NCBI RefSeq assembly: GCF_002933465.1
Contig: NZ_PSZE01000006.1
Location: 186,001-250,000 of the forward strand
DNA length: 64,000 nucleotides
Source: Nocardia nova
GTDB lineage: Bacteria > Actinomycetota > Actinomycetes > Mycobacteriales > Mycobacteriaceae
Direction: 5' to 3'
Shown one piece after another: positions 8,553 through 16,148 of the stretch. Below the pieces are notes generated by a model, which was given only the letters and a program-made list of their open reading frames with translations, was not told the origin of the DNA and did not search any database. The first letter of the stretch is position 1, and each line of letters begins with the position of its first letter. Made by a program: the position numbers and the translations under genes.

Positions 8553-8650
8553 CCCCGCGAGATTACAGTCCCATTCCCCGACGCGCAGGTGGTGATGTCG
8601 CTGGCTCTGCCGACGCGCGAGATTACAGTCCCATTCCCCGACGCGCAGGT
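8535..8650. repeat. Tandem duplication of the pgi 5' end and leader
   Basis: Two adjacent units, 8535-8590 and 8591-8650, share the opening GGTGATGTCGCTG and an identical 35-bp stretch (8556-8590 and 8616-8650). The units are 56 and 60 bp and differ only in the middle. The pgi-proximal unit contains the start codon and first codons of pgi; the distal copy has lost the matching start but keeps the putative -10. Confidence 0.9.
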
Positions 8651-8709
8651 AGGTGCAGGCCCCCCGGCAGTTGCCCGCGCCCGCGGCTGCCGCGGCCTAC
8701 CCTGAGCAC

Positions 8710-10161
8710 ATGGTGTCGCAAACCGACTTACTCGAATCCGTCCCCACTCAACTCTGGATCGGCGGTCCGGTGGATGCCACCGGGAGCGCCACCTTCGCGG
8801 TCGAGAATCCGGCGACCGGAGAGCCCCTCGCACACGTCGCCGACGCCACGCCCGAGGATGCCGTGCGCGCCCTGGACGCGGCCGTGGCCGCGCAGGACAG
8901 CTGGGCCGCGACCCCGGCCCGCGAACGCGGTGAGATCCTGCGCGCGGTCTACGAGCGGATCGTCGAGCGCACCGAGGACTTCGCGCTGCTGATGACCCTG
9001 GAAATGGGTAAGGCGCTGCCGGAGAGCCGCAACGAGGTGCGCTACGGCGCCGAATTCTTCCGCTGGTTCAGCGAGGAAGCGGTCCGGGTACACGGCCGCT
9101 ACCAGACCGCGCCCACCGGCACCGGCCGCATCGTCGTCCACAAGCAGCCGGTCGGGCCGTGCCTGGCCATCACCCCCTGGAATTTCCCGCTCGCGATGGG
9201 TACCCGCAAGATCGGCCCGGCACTGGCCGCCGGCTGCACGATGATCGTCAAGCCGGCGTCGGCCACGCCTCTGACCATGCTGCTGCTGGCGAAGCTGTGC
9301 AGTGAGGCCGGGCTGCCGGACGGCGTGTTGTCGGTAATCACCTCCAGCCACTCGGGCGCGGTGACCGAGCCGCTGATCAACGATCCGCGGCTGCGCAAAC
9401 TCACCTTCACCGGTTCGACCGGGGTCGGCAAGAAACTGGTCGAGAAGTCCGCGAACGGCCTGCTGCGTACCTCGATGGAACTGGGCGGCAACGCCCCGTT
9501 CGTGGTCTTCGACGACGCCGACATCGATGCCGCGGTGCAGGGCGCGATGCTGGCGAAACTGCGCAACGGCGGCGAGGCCTGTACCGCTGCCAACCGGTTC
9601 CACGTGCACAACTCGGTCCGCGCGGAGTTCACCGACAAACTCGTCGCCGCCATGCAGGAGGTCAAGCTCGGCCCGGGTGACGACCCGTCGACCACCCTCG
9701 GCCCGCTGATCAACCAGGACCAGCTCGACACCGTCAGCGAACTGGTCGACGACGCGGTCGAACGCGGCGCCGAGGTGCGCATCGGCGGTAAGGCGCCCGG
9801 TGGGACCGGGTACTACTACCCGGCGACCGTGTTGTGCGAGGTGCCCGAACAGGCCCGCATTCTCAGCGAGGAGGTATTCGGCCCGGTCGCGCCGATCGTC
9901 GGGTTCGATACCGAGGAGGAGGGCCTCGCCGCCGCCAACGACACCGAATTCGGTTTGGTCGCTTATGTGTACACCCGCGATCTGGACCGTGCGCTGCGCA
10001 TCGCGGAGGGGCTCGAGAGCGGAATGGTCGGCATCAACCGCGGCGTCATCTCCGATCCGGCGGCGCCGTTCGGCGGGGTCAAGGCCTCCGGATTCGGCCG
10101 CGAGGGCGGCTTCGAGGGAATCGAGGAGTATCTGTCGACGAAGTACATCGCCCTGCCCTGA
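8710..10161 (+). CDS. gabD: Succinate-semialdehyde dehydrogenase (aldehyde dehydrogenase family)
   Basis: The 483-residue enzyme is an NAD(P)-dependent aldehyde dehydrogenase. From ATG 8710, catalytic Glu257 lies in MELGGNAPFVVFDD and the nucleophile Cys291 in NGGEACTAANR; the PWNFPLAMGTRKI cofactor region precedes them. The ending PFGGVKASGFGREGGFEGIEEYLSTKYI is typical of GabD-type succinate-semialdehyde dehydrogenases, which feed succinate to the TCA cycle. The ATG is preferred to the longer frame from 8653, whose extra residues are low-complexity and overlap the repeat region; GTG at 8713 is equally close. It converges on aroQ, with a strong hairpin between. Exact substrate preference is inferred. 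Confidence 0.88.
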   Translation: MVSQTDLLESVPTQLWIGGPVDATGSATFAVENPATGEPLAHVADATPEDAVRALDAAVAAQDSWAATPARERGEILRAVYERIVERTEDFALLMTLEMGKALPESRNEVRYGAEFFRWFSEEAVRVHGRYQTAPTGTGRIVVHKQPVGPCLAITPWNFPLAMGTRKIGPALAAGCTMIVKPASATPLTMLLLAKLCSEAGLPDGVLSVITSSHSGAVTEPLINDPRLRKLTFTGSTGVGKKLVEKSANGLLRTSMELGGNAPFVVFDDADIDAAVQGAMLAKLRNGGEACTAANRFHVHNSVRAEFTDKLVAAMQEVKLGPGDDPSTTLGPLINQDQLDTVSELVDDAVERGAEVRIGGKAPGGTGYYYPATVLCEVPEQARILSEEVFGPVAPIVGFDTEEEGLAAANDTEFGLVAYVYTRDLDRALRIAEGLESGMVGINRGVISDPAAPFGGVKASGFGREGGFEGIEEYLSTKYIALP

Positions 10162-10187
10162 CCCGGCAGTCCCCGGATACGAAACGA

Positions 10188-10216
10188 CCGCCCCGGGGGA
10201 TCGGCACCCGGGGCGG
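10188..10216 (+). terminator. Hairpin terminator after gabD
   Basis: CCGCCCCGGG (10188-10197) and CCCGGGGCGG (10207-10216) pair perfectly over 10 bp around a 9-base loop, 26 bp after the gabD stop. There is no T run. Confidence 0.6.
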
Positions 10217-10296
10217 CCTGGGGTCGCGGAGTTCGTCGAGACGATCGCCGCGTGGTCTCGGTGGGCTGCCGATACGGCAGTCCGGTCGTGGGTCGG

Positions 10297-10388
10297 CTCA
10301 GTGGCCGAGGCGGCTGTGACTCAGTGGCCGAGACGGCTGTGACTCAGTGGCCGAGACGGCTGTGACTCAGTGGCCGAGACGGCCGCGG
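10297..10388. repeat. 23-bp tandem repeat across the aroQ stop codon
   Basis: Four units start at 10297, 10320, 10343 and 10366. Units 2 and 3 are identical; unit 1 differs at one base and unit 4 diverges in its last few bases, inside aroQ. On the minus strand unit 4 encodes the last residues and stop of chorismate mutase, and the other three are copies of that stop region lying downstream of the gene. The unit is not a multiple of three, so copy changes would shift any read-through frame. Confidence 0.92.
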
Positions 10389-10675
10389 CCCAAGCGGAGC
10401 AGCAGCATGGCCAGCGTGTGACCTTCCTGACCCAGTTCGCTGAAGCGCTCCAGCACCTTCATCTCGCGGGAATGCACCAGGCGCGGGCCACCGTTGGCCA
10501 TGCGGGTGCGGCCGATGATGCGCGAGACCTCGGTGCGCCGCTTGATGGCCGCGAGAATCTCGGCGTCGAGGCGATCGATCTCCTTGCGGAGCTTCTCGAT
10601 CTCCGCCTCGCTACTCGGCAACGTCGCATCGGAACCGGTCGCGGGTTGATCAATCGGCTCAGTAGAGGTGCTCAT
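10367..10675 (-). CDS. aroQ: Chorismate mutase (AroQ type), intracellular
   Basis: The 102-residue protein converts chorismate to prephenate for phenylalanine and tyrosine synthesis. Residues 24-90 form the AroQ helical core: EIEKLRKEIDRLDAEILAAI, KRRTEVSRIIGRTRM, and GPRLVHSREMKVLERFSELG, with Arg and Lys residues placed as in the mycobacterial enzyme. The C-terminal LLLRLGRGRLGH matches the M. tuberculosis Rv0948c product, whose tail is needed for activation by DAHP synthase. Start is ATG at 10675 behind GAGGAGAAG; a longer in-frame opening to 11059 is proline-rich and lies over the uvrD1 start, so it is rejected. Like Rv0948c it is divergent from uvrD1. A 23-bp tandem array covers its stop. 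Confidence 0.95.
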   Translation of the reverse strand: MSTSTEPIDQPATGSDATLPSSEAEIEKLRKEIDRLDAEILAAIKRRTEVSRIIGRTRMANGGPRLVHSREMKVLERFSELGQEGHTLAMLLLRLGRGRLGH

Positions 10676-10977
10676 ACTTTCTTCTCCTCGTGTCAGAACT
10701 TCGATCGGCGTGCGGCCCTGCCCCGTTACCGATCTAGTTCCTCCACCGTGAAACAGACCTGTTCGGCCTTGATTGTCCCCCGTCGAGTGTGCGCTCACGT
10801 GCGAAATAGGCGACCACGAATACCTTCGTTCGCCCGAACAGCAGAGGTCGTGAGCGCGCTGGTCATGTGGCCAGTCTGCCACGCGGGGCAAGTGAGGCAA
10901 AGTTCTCCTCGGTGAGAATGCGCTGAAATCGCGCCGGACTACAGCATGTCGGTGGGCGCCGGTAGCGTGGATGGACG
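10676..10977. other. aroQ-uvrD1 divergent intergenic region
   Basis: About 300 bp without a gene. It contains the aroQ ribosome site (10680-10688) and should hold both promoters. GTTCGCCCGAAC near 10831 is a short palindrome but has the wrong half-site order for a mycobacterial LexA box, so I do not assign an SOS site. No terminator or RNA gene is seen. Confidence 0.5.
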
Positions 10978-13572
10978 ATGGAGACGACGGTGGCTGGGAC
11001 GACGGTGGCTGGGACGGCGGGAACGGCAACGGTGGGTACGGCAACGGTGGGTACGGCAACGGTGGGTACGGCGGTGACGCGAGGTGCGGGGAAATCCGCG
11101 CAGCAGGCCGATCGACAGGCGCAACGCCTGCTCGAGGGCTTGAATCCGCAGCAGCGGGCGGCGGTTGTGCACGCGGGTTCCCCGCTGCTGATCGTGGCTG
11201 GCGCCGGCTCCGGGAAGACCGCCGTACTGACCCGGCGGATCGCCTATCTGCTGGCCGAGCGCGGGGTCACGCCGGGACAGATCCTCGCCATCACCTTCAC
11301 CAACAAGGCCGCGGCGGAAATGCGTGAGCGGGTGATGGATCTGGTCGGCCCGAGCGCCGCCGCCATGTGGGTCTCGACCTTCCACTCGTCCTGCGTGCGT
11401 ATTCTGCGGATGCAGTCGAATCTTTTGCCCGGCGCGTTGAACTCGAACTTCTCCATCTACGACGCCGACGACTCGCGCCGCCTGCTGGCGATGATCATCC
11501 GCGACCAGAATCTGGATCCGAAGAAGTATTCGCCGCGCCTGCTCGCGACCGCCATCTCCAATCTCAAGAACGAGCTCATCGACCCCGAAACGGCCACGGC
11601 GGACGCGGAATCCGACGAAACCGAACTGCCCGGCATCGTCGCCCGGGTCTACACCGAATATCAGCGGCGGCTGCGCGCGGCCAACGCGTTCGACTTCGAC
11701 GATCTGATCGGCGAGACGGTCGCGCTGCTGCAGCGCCACCCGCAGGTCGCCGAGTACTACCGTCGCCGCTTCCGCCACGTCCTGGTCGACGAATACCAGG
11801 ACACCAACCACGCCCAGTACGTGCTGGTGCGCGAGTTGGTCGGTCATCATGTGCGACCGCCGGCCGGCGAACTCGCCGACGCCGACGCGGGTGCCGAGGC
11901 GGCCGATCCGGAATACACACCGGCGCGCCGCGACGATGTGGTGCCGCCCAGCGAACTGTGTGTGGTCGGTGACGCCGACCAGTCCATCTACGCGTTCCGC
12001 GGGGCGACCATCCGCAATATCGAGGAATTCGAGCGCGATTTCCCGGACGCGGAAACGATTCTGCTGGAACAGAACTACCGGTCCACGCAGCACATCCTCT
12101 CGGCGGCCAATGCGCTCATCTCCCGCAACGAGAACCGGCGCGACAAGAAGTTGTGGACCGATTCCGGCGAGGGCGATCTGATCGTGGGCTACGTCGCCGA
12201 CAACGAACACGACGAGGCGTCGTTCGTCGCGCGCGAGATCGATCGGCTGGTCGAACAGGGCGACTACAACTACGGCGATGTCGCGGTGTTCTATCGCACC
12301 AACAACAATTCGCGGGCGCTGGAAGAGATCTTCATCCGCATGGGGCTGCCGTACAAAGTGGTCGGCGGAGTCCGGTTCTATGAGCGCAAGGAGGTCCGCG
12401 ATGTGGTCGCCTACCTGCGCGTGCTGGAGAATCCCGACGATGCGGTGAGCCTGCGCCGCATCCTCAACACGCCGCGCCGGGGAATCGGTGACCGCGCCGA
12501 GGCCTGTGTGGCGGTGCATGCCGAACAGCGTGATATCGGTTTCGCGGCCGCGCTGCGCGACGCCGCCGACGGCAAGGTGGCCCTGCTGAACACCCGCGCG
12601 CAGCGTGCGATCGCCGGCTTCCTCGATCTGCTCGACGAGATCCGTGCGGCCGGTGTCACCGCGGACACCGAATTCCCCGATGTGGGCAATGTCGTCGAGG
12701 CGGTCCTGGACAAGACCGGCTACCGTGCCGAACTGGAGGCTTCCGACGATCCGCAGGACGGCGCCCGGCTGGACAACTTGAACGAATTGGTCAGCGTGGC
12801 AAGGGAATTCAGTTCCGAGGCGCGCAACAATGTGGAGGCCGCCCGCGAGGAGGGCCTGCTGCCCGAGGCGGCCGACGGCGAGCCGGACCCCGGTTCCCTG
12901 GCGGCGTTCCTGGAACGGGTCTCGCTGGTGGCCGATACCGATCAGATCCCGGACGAGGGTTCCGGCGTGGTCACCCTGATGACCCTGCACACCGCGAAGG
13001 GACTGGAGTTCCCAGTGGTGTTCGTGACCGGCTGGGAGGACGGGCAGTTCCCGCATATGCGCGCGCTGGGCGATCCGGCCGAACTGGCCGAGGAACGCCG
13101 CCTGGCCTACGTCGGGATCACCCGCGCCCGGAAACGGCTCTACTTGACCCGTGCGGTGGTGCGGTCCGGCTGGGGACAGGCGGTCTCCAATCCGGAGTCC
13201 CGCTTCCTACAGGAGATTCCGGGCCATCTGATGGATTGGCAGCGTCTGGAGCCGACTCCGCCGTCCGGCGGACGTGGCTTCCGCCGCCGCGGCGAGGACG
13301 ACGGCCTGGAACGCGATTGGACCCGCGGCGACGGCTGGGCCCAGCAGCGCCCCGGCCTGCGCGACCGCAGCCCCGCCCGCCCCGCGGCCAAACACAACAA
13401 CTCCGGACTCGTCCTCGCGGTGGGCGACCGCGTCAGCGACGACAAGTACGGCCTCGGCCGAGTGGTCGCCGCCGAAGGCTTCGGCGCCCTCGCCACCGTC
13501 ACGATCGACTTCGGCACCGCCGGCAAGATCCGCCTCATCCCGCAGTACAGCCGGACCCTGGTCAAGCTCTGA
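10978..13572 (+). CDS. uvrD1: ATP-dependent DNA helicase UvrD1/PcrA
   Basis: A superfamily 1A 3'-5' helicase for nucleotide excision repair. From ATG 10978, Walker A GAGSGKT has Lys80; ITFTNKAAAEMRERV follows; motif II DEYQDTNH has Asp271-Glu272; GDADQSIYAFRGA, QNYRS, VTLMTLHTAKGLEFPVVF and YVGITRARKRLY are motifs III-VI. The C-terminal 60 residues (VGDRVSDDKYGLGRVV to TLVKL) form the Tudor-like domain that binds RNA polymerase or Ku in this group. An insertion near residues 290-315 lengthens the protein relative to M. tuberculosis. The first 32 residues are 15-bp repeat-encoded TATVG units; GTG at 11074 would give the mycobacterial length and may be the true start. Confidence 0.95.
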   Translation: METTVAGTTVAGTAGTATVGTATVGTATVGTAVTRGAGKSAQQADRQAQRLLEGLNPQQRAAVVHAGSPLLIVAGAGSGKTAVLTRRIAYLLAERGVTPGQILAITFTNKAAAEMRERVMDLVGPSAAAMWVSTFHSSCVRILRMQSNLLPGALNSNFSIYDADDSRRLLAMIIRDQNLDPKKYSPRLLATAISNLKNELIDPETATADAESDETELPGIVARVYTEYQRRLRAANAFDFDDLIGETVALLQRHPQVAEYYRRRFRHVLVDEYQDTNHAQYVLVRELVGHHVRPPAGELADADAGAEAADPEYTPARRDDVVPPSELCVVGDADQSIYAFRGATIRNIEEFERDFPDAETILLEQNYRSTQHILSAANALISRNENRRDKKLWTDSGEGDLIVGYVADNEHDEASFVAREIDRLVEQGDYNYGDVAVFYRTNNNSRALEEIFIRMGLPYKVVGGVRFYERKEVRDVVAYLRVLENPDDAVSLRRILNTPRRGIGDRAEACVAVHAEQRDIGFAAALRDAADGKVALLNTRAQRAIAGFLDLLDEIRAAGVTADTEFPDVGNVVEAVLDKTGYRAELEASDDPQDGARLDNLNELVSVAREFSSEARNNVEAAREEGLLPEAADGEPDPGSLAAFLERVSLVADTDQIPDEGSGVVTLMTLHTAKGLEFPVVFVTGWEDGQFPHMRALGDPAELAEERRLAYVGITRARKRLYLTRAVVRSGWGQAVSNPESRFLQEIPGHLMDWQRLEPTPPSGGRGFRRRGEDDGLERDWTRGDGWAQQRPGLRDRSPARPAAKHNNSGLVLAVGDRVSDDKYGLGRVVAAEGFGALATVTIDFGTAGKIRLIPQYSRTLVKL
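10984..11067. repeat. 15-bp tandem repeats at the 5' end of uvrD1
   Basis: Two copies of ACGACGGTGGCTGGG (10984-11013), then three copies of ACGGCAACGGTGGGT (11023-11067). If translated from 10978 they give T-x-V-A-G and TATVG motifs. If translation starts at GTG 11074 they are 5' untranslated sequence. Confidence 0.9.
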
Positions 13573-13600
13573 GCGGCGGTTCCGGCGGGCTCGCGCTCAG
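13569..13600. terminator. Hairpin spanning the stop codons of uvrD1 and the GNAT gene
   Basis: CTGAGCG (13569-13575) pairs with CGCTCAG (13594-13600) around an 18-base loop. The left arm contains the uvrD1 TGA and the right arm the stop of the convergent acetyltransferase gene. The design is the same as at 5472-5500 but with a shorter stem. Confidence 0.45.
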
Positions 13601-14124
13601 CGGCGCGCCGGGACCACGGACTTGACCATGACGACTTCCACGCGGTCGTCCACGTCGAGATCGGCGCGCTGGAATTCTTCGGCGCCTCCGCCGGACCCGG
13701 TCTCGAATTCGAATCCGTTGCGGCGGTACAGCGCGATGGCAGGCTCGTTGTCGGCGAAGACACCGAGCCGGAGGGTGGTGTAGCCGCGTTCGGCAGCCCA
13801 GTGCTCGACAGTGGTCAGCAGCAAATCGCCTACGCCCAGACCCCGCGCGGACGGGTCGACCCACATCGAAATCACCCTGGCCGCAGTATCTTCCGGCCCC
13901 GGTACCCCGCTGGCCATCCCCACCGGTTCGCCGTGGTGCAACGCCAGCAGATCGCGCGCACCCGGTATATCCAACCGCGCGCGCCAGCGGTGCTCGCGGT
14001 CGCCGTCGCCCTGCCATTCCGCCAGCCGGGTCCGGTACGCCTCCGGTGCCCCCGCCAGTGCTGCCAGCCGAACCCGGCGCCAGACACGCCAGTCCTCAGC
14101 GCCGACCACTCGAATTTCGATCAT
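13597..14124 (-). CDS. GNAT family N-acetyltransferase
   Basis: A 175-residue GNAT protein. Motif A is ISMWVDPSARGLGVGDLLL, with the acetyl-CoA-binding Arg-Gly-Leu-Gly-Val-Gly turn, followed by LRLGVFADNEPAIALYRRNG, the classic motif B with the tyrosine that protonates the thiol. The N-terminal IEIRVVGAEDWRVWRRVRL is the usual first strand and helix. The substrate is unknown. Start is ATG at 14124; the longer frame to 14460 runs back through the M23 peptidase gene in another frame and is not used. It reads the same way as the M23 gene, about 100 bp downstream of it, and converges on uvrD1. Confidence 0.85.
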   Translation of the reverse strand: MIEIRVVGAEDWRVWRRVRLAALAGAPEAYRTRLAEWQGDGDREHRWRARLDIPGARDLLALHHGEPVGMASGVPGPEDTAARVISMWVDPSARGLGVGDLLLTTVEHWAAERGYTTLRLGVFADNEPAIALYRRNGFEFETGSGGGAEEFQRADLDVDDRVEVVMVKSVVPARR

Positions 14125-14222
14125 GACGCGAGACTGACCGCCGCATGCGCCCGCCGGCAACACCTTTTCCCGCGCGGGCCTGCGGCCGGTCACCGCGAGG
14201 AATACACGCGGCCGGGGGACGC

Positions 14223-15515
14223 TCAGTCGCGTTCGGGGCCGAGGGAGATGCCGCGGGAGGCGAGCCAGGGGAGGGGGTCGATCTTGTCCTGGCCGTTGAG
14301 CCACACCTCGAAGTGGCAGTGCGGGCCAGTGGAGAAGCCGCGGTTGCCGACGGTGGCGATCTGATCGCCGGCGAGGACGTGCTGACCGACCGAGACGGTG
14401 GCGGTGTCGACGTGGCCGTAGACCGTGATGGTGCCGTCGGCATGCTGCAGGCGGACCCACATGCCGAAACCGGAGGCCGGGCCGGCGCTGATCACATCGC
14501 CGTCCTCGACCGCGTAGATCGGGGTACCGATGGGGGCGGCGATGTCGACACCCAGGTGCTGCACACCCCAGCGGCTACCGAAGCCCGAGGTGAAGGTGCC
14601 GTTGGCGAACTTGGAGAACAGGGGGCGCAGTTTCGCCGATTCCTGGGCCGCGAGTCCGGCGGCGAATTCCTGACCGTGCTGCAGGATGTCCTGGAACTGA
14701 CTGAGATCCGCGACCGGCGCGACATTGAGAACCTGCGGCGACTGCGGATTACCCGCCTGGGTGCTGACCGCTTGGGCCGCGATTTCGTGGACCTGACCGG
14801 CGGCGTCGTAGTCGGCAGTCGCATTGTGATGCTGGCTGCCGGACTCCATTCCGGCCTGTCCGGCGGCGACCACCGCGCCGGCGGCGACCGCCACCACGGC
14901 GGCGCGGCCCTTGAGCGCGGCCGGTGGGGTCGGAACACGGTGTGCACCGCTGAACCGCTTCGGGCCCTCCGCCGTGGCGCTGGCCTCATCGGCCTCGGCG
15001 CCGTCGCGCTTCCAGGGGCTGCGCAGCCGGGCCAGGTTGATCGGTTCGTTGCCGGCGGGCTCGTCGTAGCCGTCGGGAGCGGCGTAGTCGGCCTCGTCCT
15101 CGGGGTAGTGCACGCCCCGGCTGTCGTGGAAACCGGGATCGGCGGCGGCCCATTCATCGGTCCGCGGCCACTGCGGATCGGCGGTCCAGTCACCGTCGGG
15201 CTGGGCCTGGGCGCCCCACGGCTGCCACTGCCCGGAATCGTCCGAACCGGTTGCGCCCCAGGTGTTCTCGGCCGAGTGCGCGGTGGTCGCGGTGAGACCG
15301 ACAACGGCCGCACCGCCGGACGGCATCCAGCTGTCGGCACATCCCGGCATACTGCGCGCGGGCGAGGCCGCAGGCTCCTCGGAACGGGAACCGGTGTAAC
15401 CGCCGAAGGATTGGTTACCACCGAAGTATGGATGCTGGTCGAGGGATTCACCGTCGGCGCGGTAACGGCGAGCGGACTGCGGCCGATGCCCAGGTTGTAG
15501 GCGACCATGACTCAT
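14223..15515 (-). CDS. M23 (LytM-type) peptidoglycan endopeptidase-like protein, membrane-anchored
   Basis: The 430-residue protein corresponds in position to M. tuberculosis Rv0950c. Residues 1-200 are acidic, disordered and cytoplasmic in character. One membrane helix lies about 203-222 (AAVVAVAAGAVVAAGQAG). The C-terminal 120 residues are an M23 domain: HLGVDIAAPIGTPIYAVEDG (zinc-ligand His and Asp), YGHVDTATVSVGQHVLAGD, and GPHCHFEVW with the HxH pair. All zinc ligands are present, so it is probably active against peptide cross-links in the wall. Start is ATG at 15515. It is divergent from sucC across a 630-bp gap. Confidence 0.88.
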   Translation of the reverse strand: MSHGRLQPGHRPQSARRYRADGESLDQHPYFGGNQSFGGYTGSRSEEPAASPARSMPGCADSWMPSGGAAVVGLTATTAHSAENTWGATGSDDSGQWQPWGAQAQPDGDWTADPQWPRTDEWAAADPGFHDSRGVHYPEDEADYAAPDGYDEPAGNEPINLARLRSPWKRDGAEADEASATAEGPKRFSGAHRVPTPPAALKGRAAVVAVAAGAVVAAGQAGMESGSQHHNATADYDAAGQVHEIAAQAVSTQAGNPQSPQVLNVAPVADLSQFQDILQHGQEFAAGLAAQESAKLRPLFSKFANGTFTSGFGSRWGVQHLGVDIAAPIGTPIYAVEDGDVISAGPASGFGMWVRLQHADGTITVYGHVDTATVSVGQHVLAGDQIATVGNRGFSTGPHCHFEVWLNGQDKIDPLPWLASRGISLGPERD

Positions 15516-16148
15516 CGGCGGACTCCGAGACCGGATAATGCGGGGGAGCCGGATGGCGCGGGACGGGCTGCGCCGGTAAAACGGCTCGCTACCTGCGGAG
15601 CACTGTGCTGCAACAAGCCTGCCGTCCTCCTGATCGGTGCGGTGTACGCGGCCTCATCCGGGTGGGTTCGCCGATGTCTTGTACCAGGTGTTCTACCAGC
15701 TGGGTCTTCCGACCGAGTGACGAGTATTCCCGTCCCGCCTGTGATCTGGCTGTGACATCGACCGCATCGACGGTAACGAAACGATTGCAGGTGAGCAAGC
15801 GCTGCGCTCGATAAGGGGGTACTTGTGAGATTGATCACGTCTAGGCCCCGGAATATCTCACGTCCTGTCGGGCATGTGAGTGAGAACAGGCAACTACACT
15901 ACGTAGTAGCCGATGTGGCAATTCGGACCATCGTCCGCTCTACCTGGCGGCGCGCCGGCAAGCTACTCGCCAGTAGCCTTGGCCAGCGGTTTTGCCCGGG
16001 CGGGTGCCCGCTCGTGACCTGCGCCACTTAGGCTGTATGCGGCTGATTTCGGTGACGTCGAACTGATTAGAGTCCGACTCGACCCGCTTCCGACGACGGG
16101 CCGCCAACAAAGTCGTTGTCATAACAACGCAGACGAGACGGTGAGTAC
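15516..16148. other. Long divergent regulatory region between the M23 gene and sucC
   Basis: A 633-bp gap. It holds a CRP/GlxR-like site (15824-15839), a perfect palindrome ACTACGTAGT at 15898-15907, and the sucC ribosome site just before 16149. The M23-proximal half was inspected for a c-di-AMP riboswitch, which often precedes cell-wall hydrolase genes in actinobacteria; the conserved core was not found. Its open frames look non-coding. Confidence 0.5.
15824..15839. promoter_or_regulatory. CRP/GlxR-type cAMP-receptor site upstream of sucCD
   Basis: TGTGA-GATTGA-TCACG matches the CRP/GlxR consensus TGTGA-N6-TCACA in nine of ten defined positions. It lies 310 bp before the sucC start and also upstream of the divergent M23 gene, so either could be the target. 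Confidence 0.6.

Noticed and set aside
6630..8705. A 691-codon plus-strand frame over pgi
   Set aside because: Antisense to a complete pgi; no domain or ribosome site.
10825..10842. SOS (LexA) box upstream of uvrD1
   Set aside because: GTTCGCCCGAAC is palindromic, but its half-sites are in the opposite order to the mycobacterial GAACNNNNGTTC-type box.
10676..11059. N-terminal extension of aroQ rich in Pro and Ser
   Set aside because: It overlaps the uvrD1 5' repeats in antisense, and the ATG at 10675 has a perfect ribosome site and matches the known enzyme length.
15516..15800. c-di-AMP (ydaO-type) riboswitch upstream of the M23 peptidase gene
   Set aside because: Such riboswitches often precede actinobacterial wall hydrolases, but I could not find the conserved core elements here.
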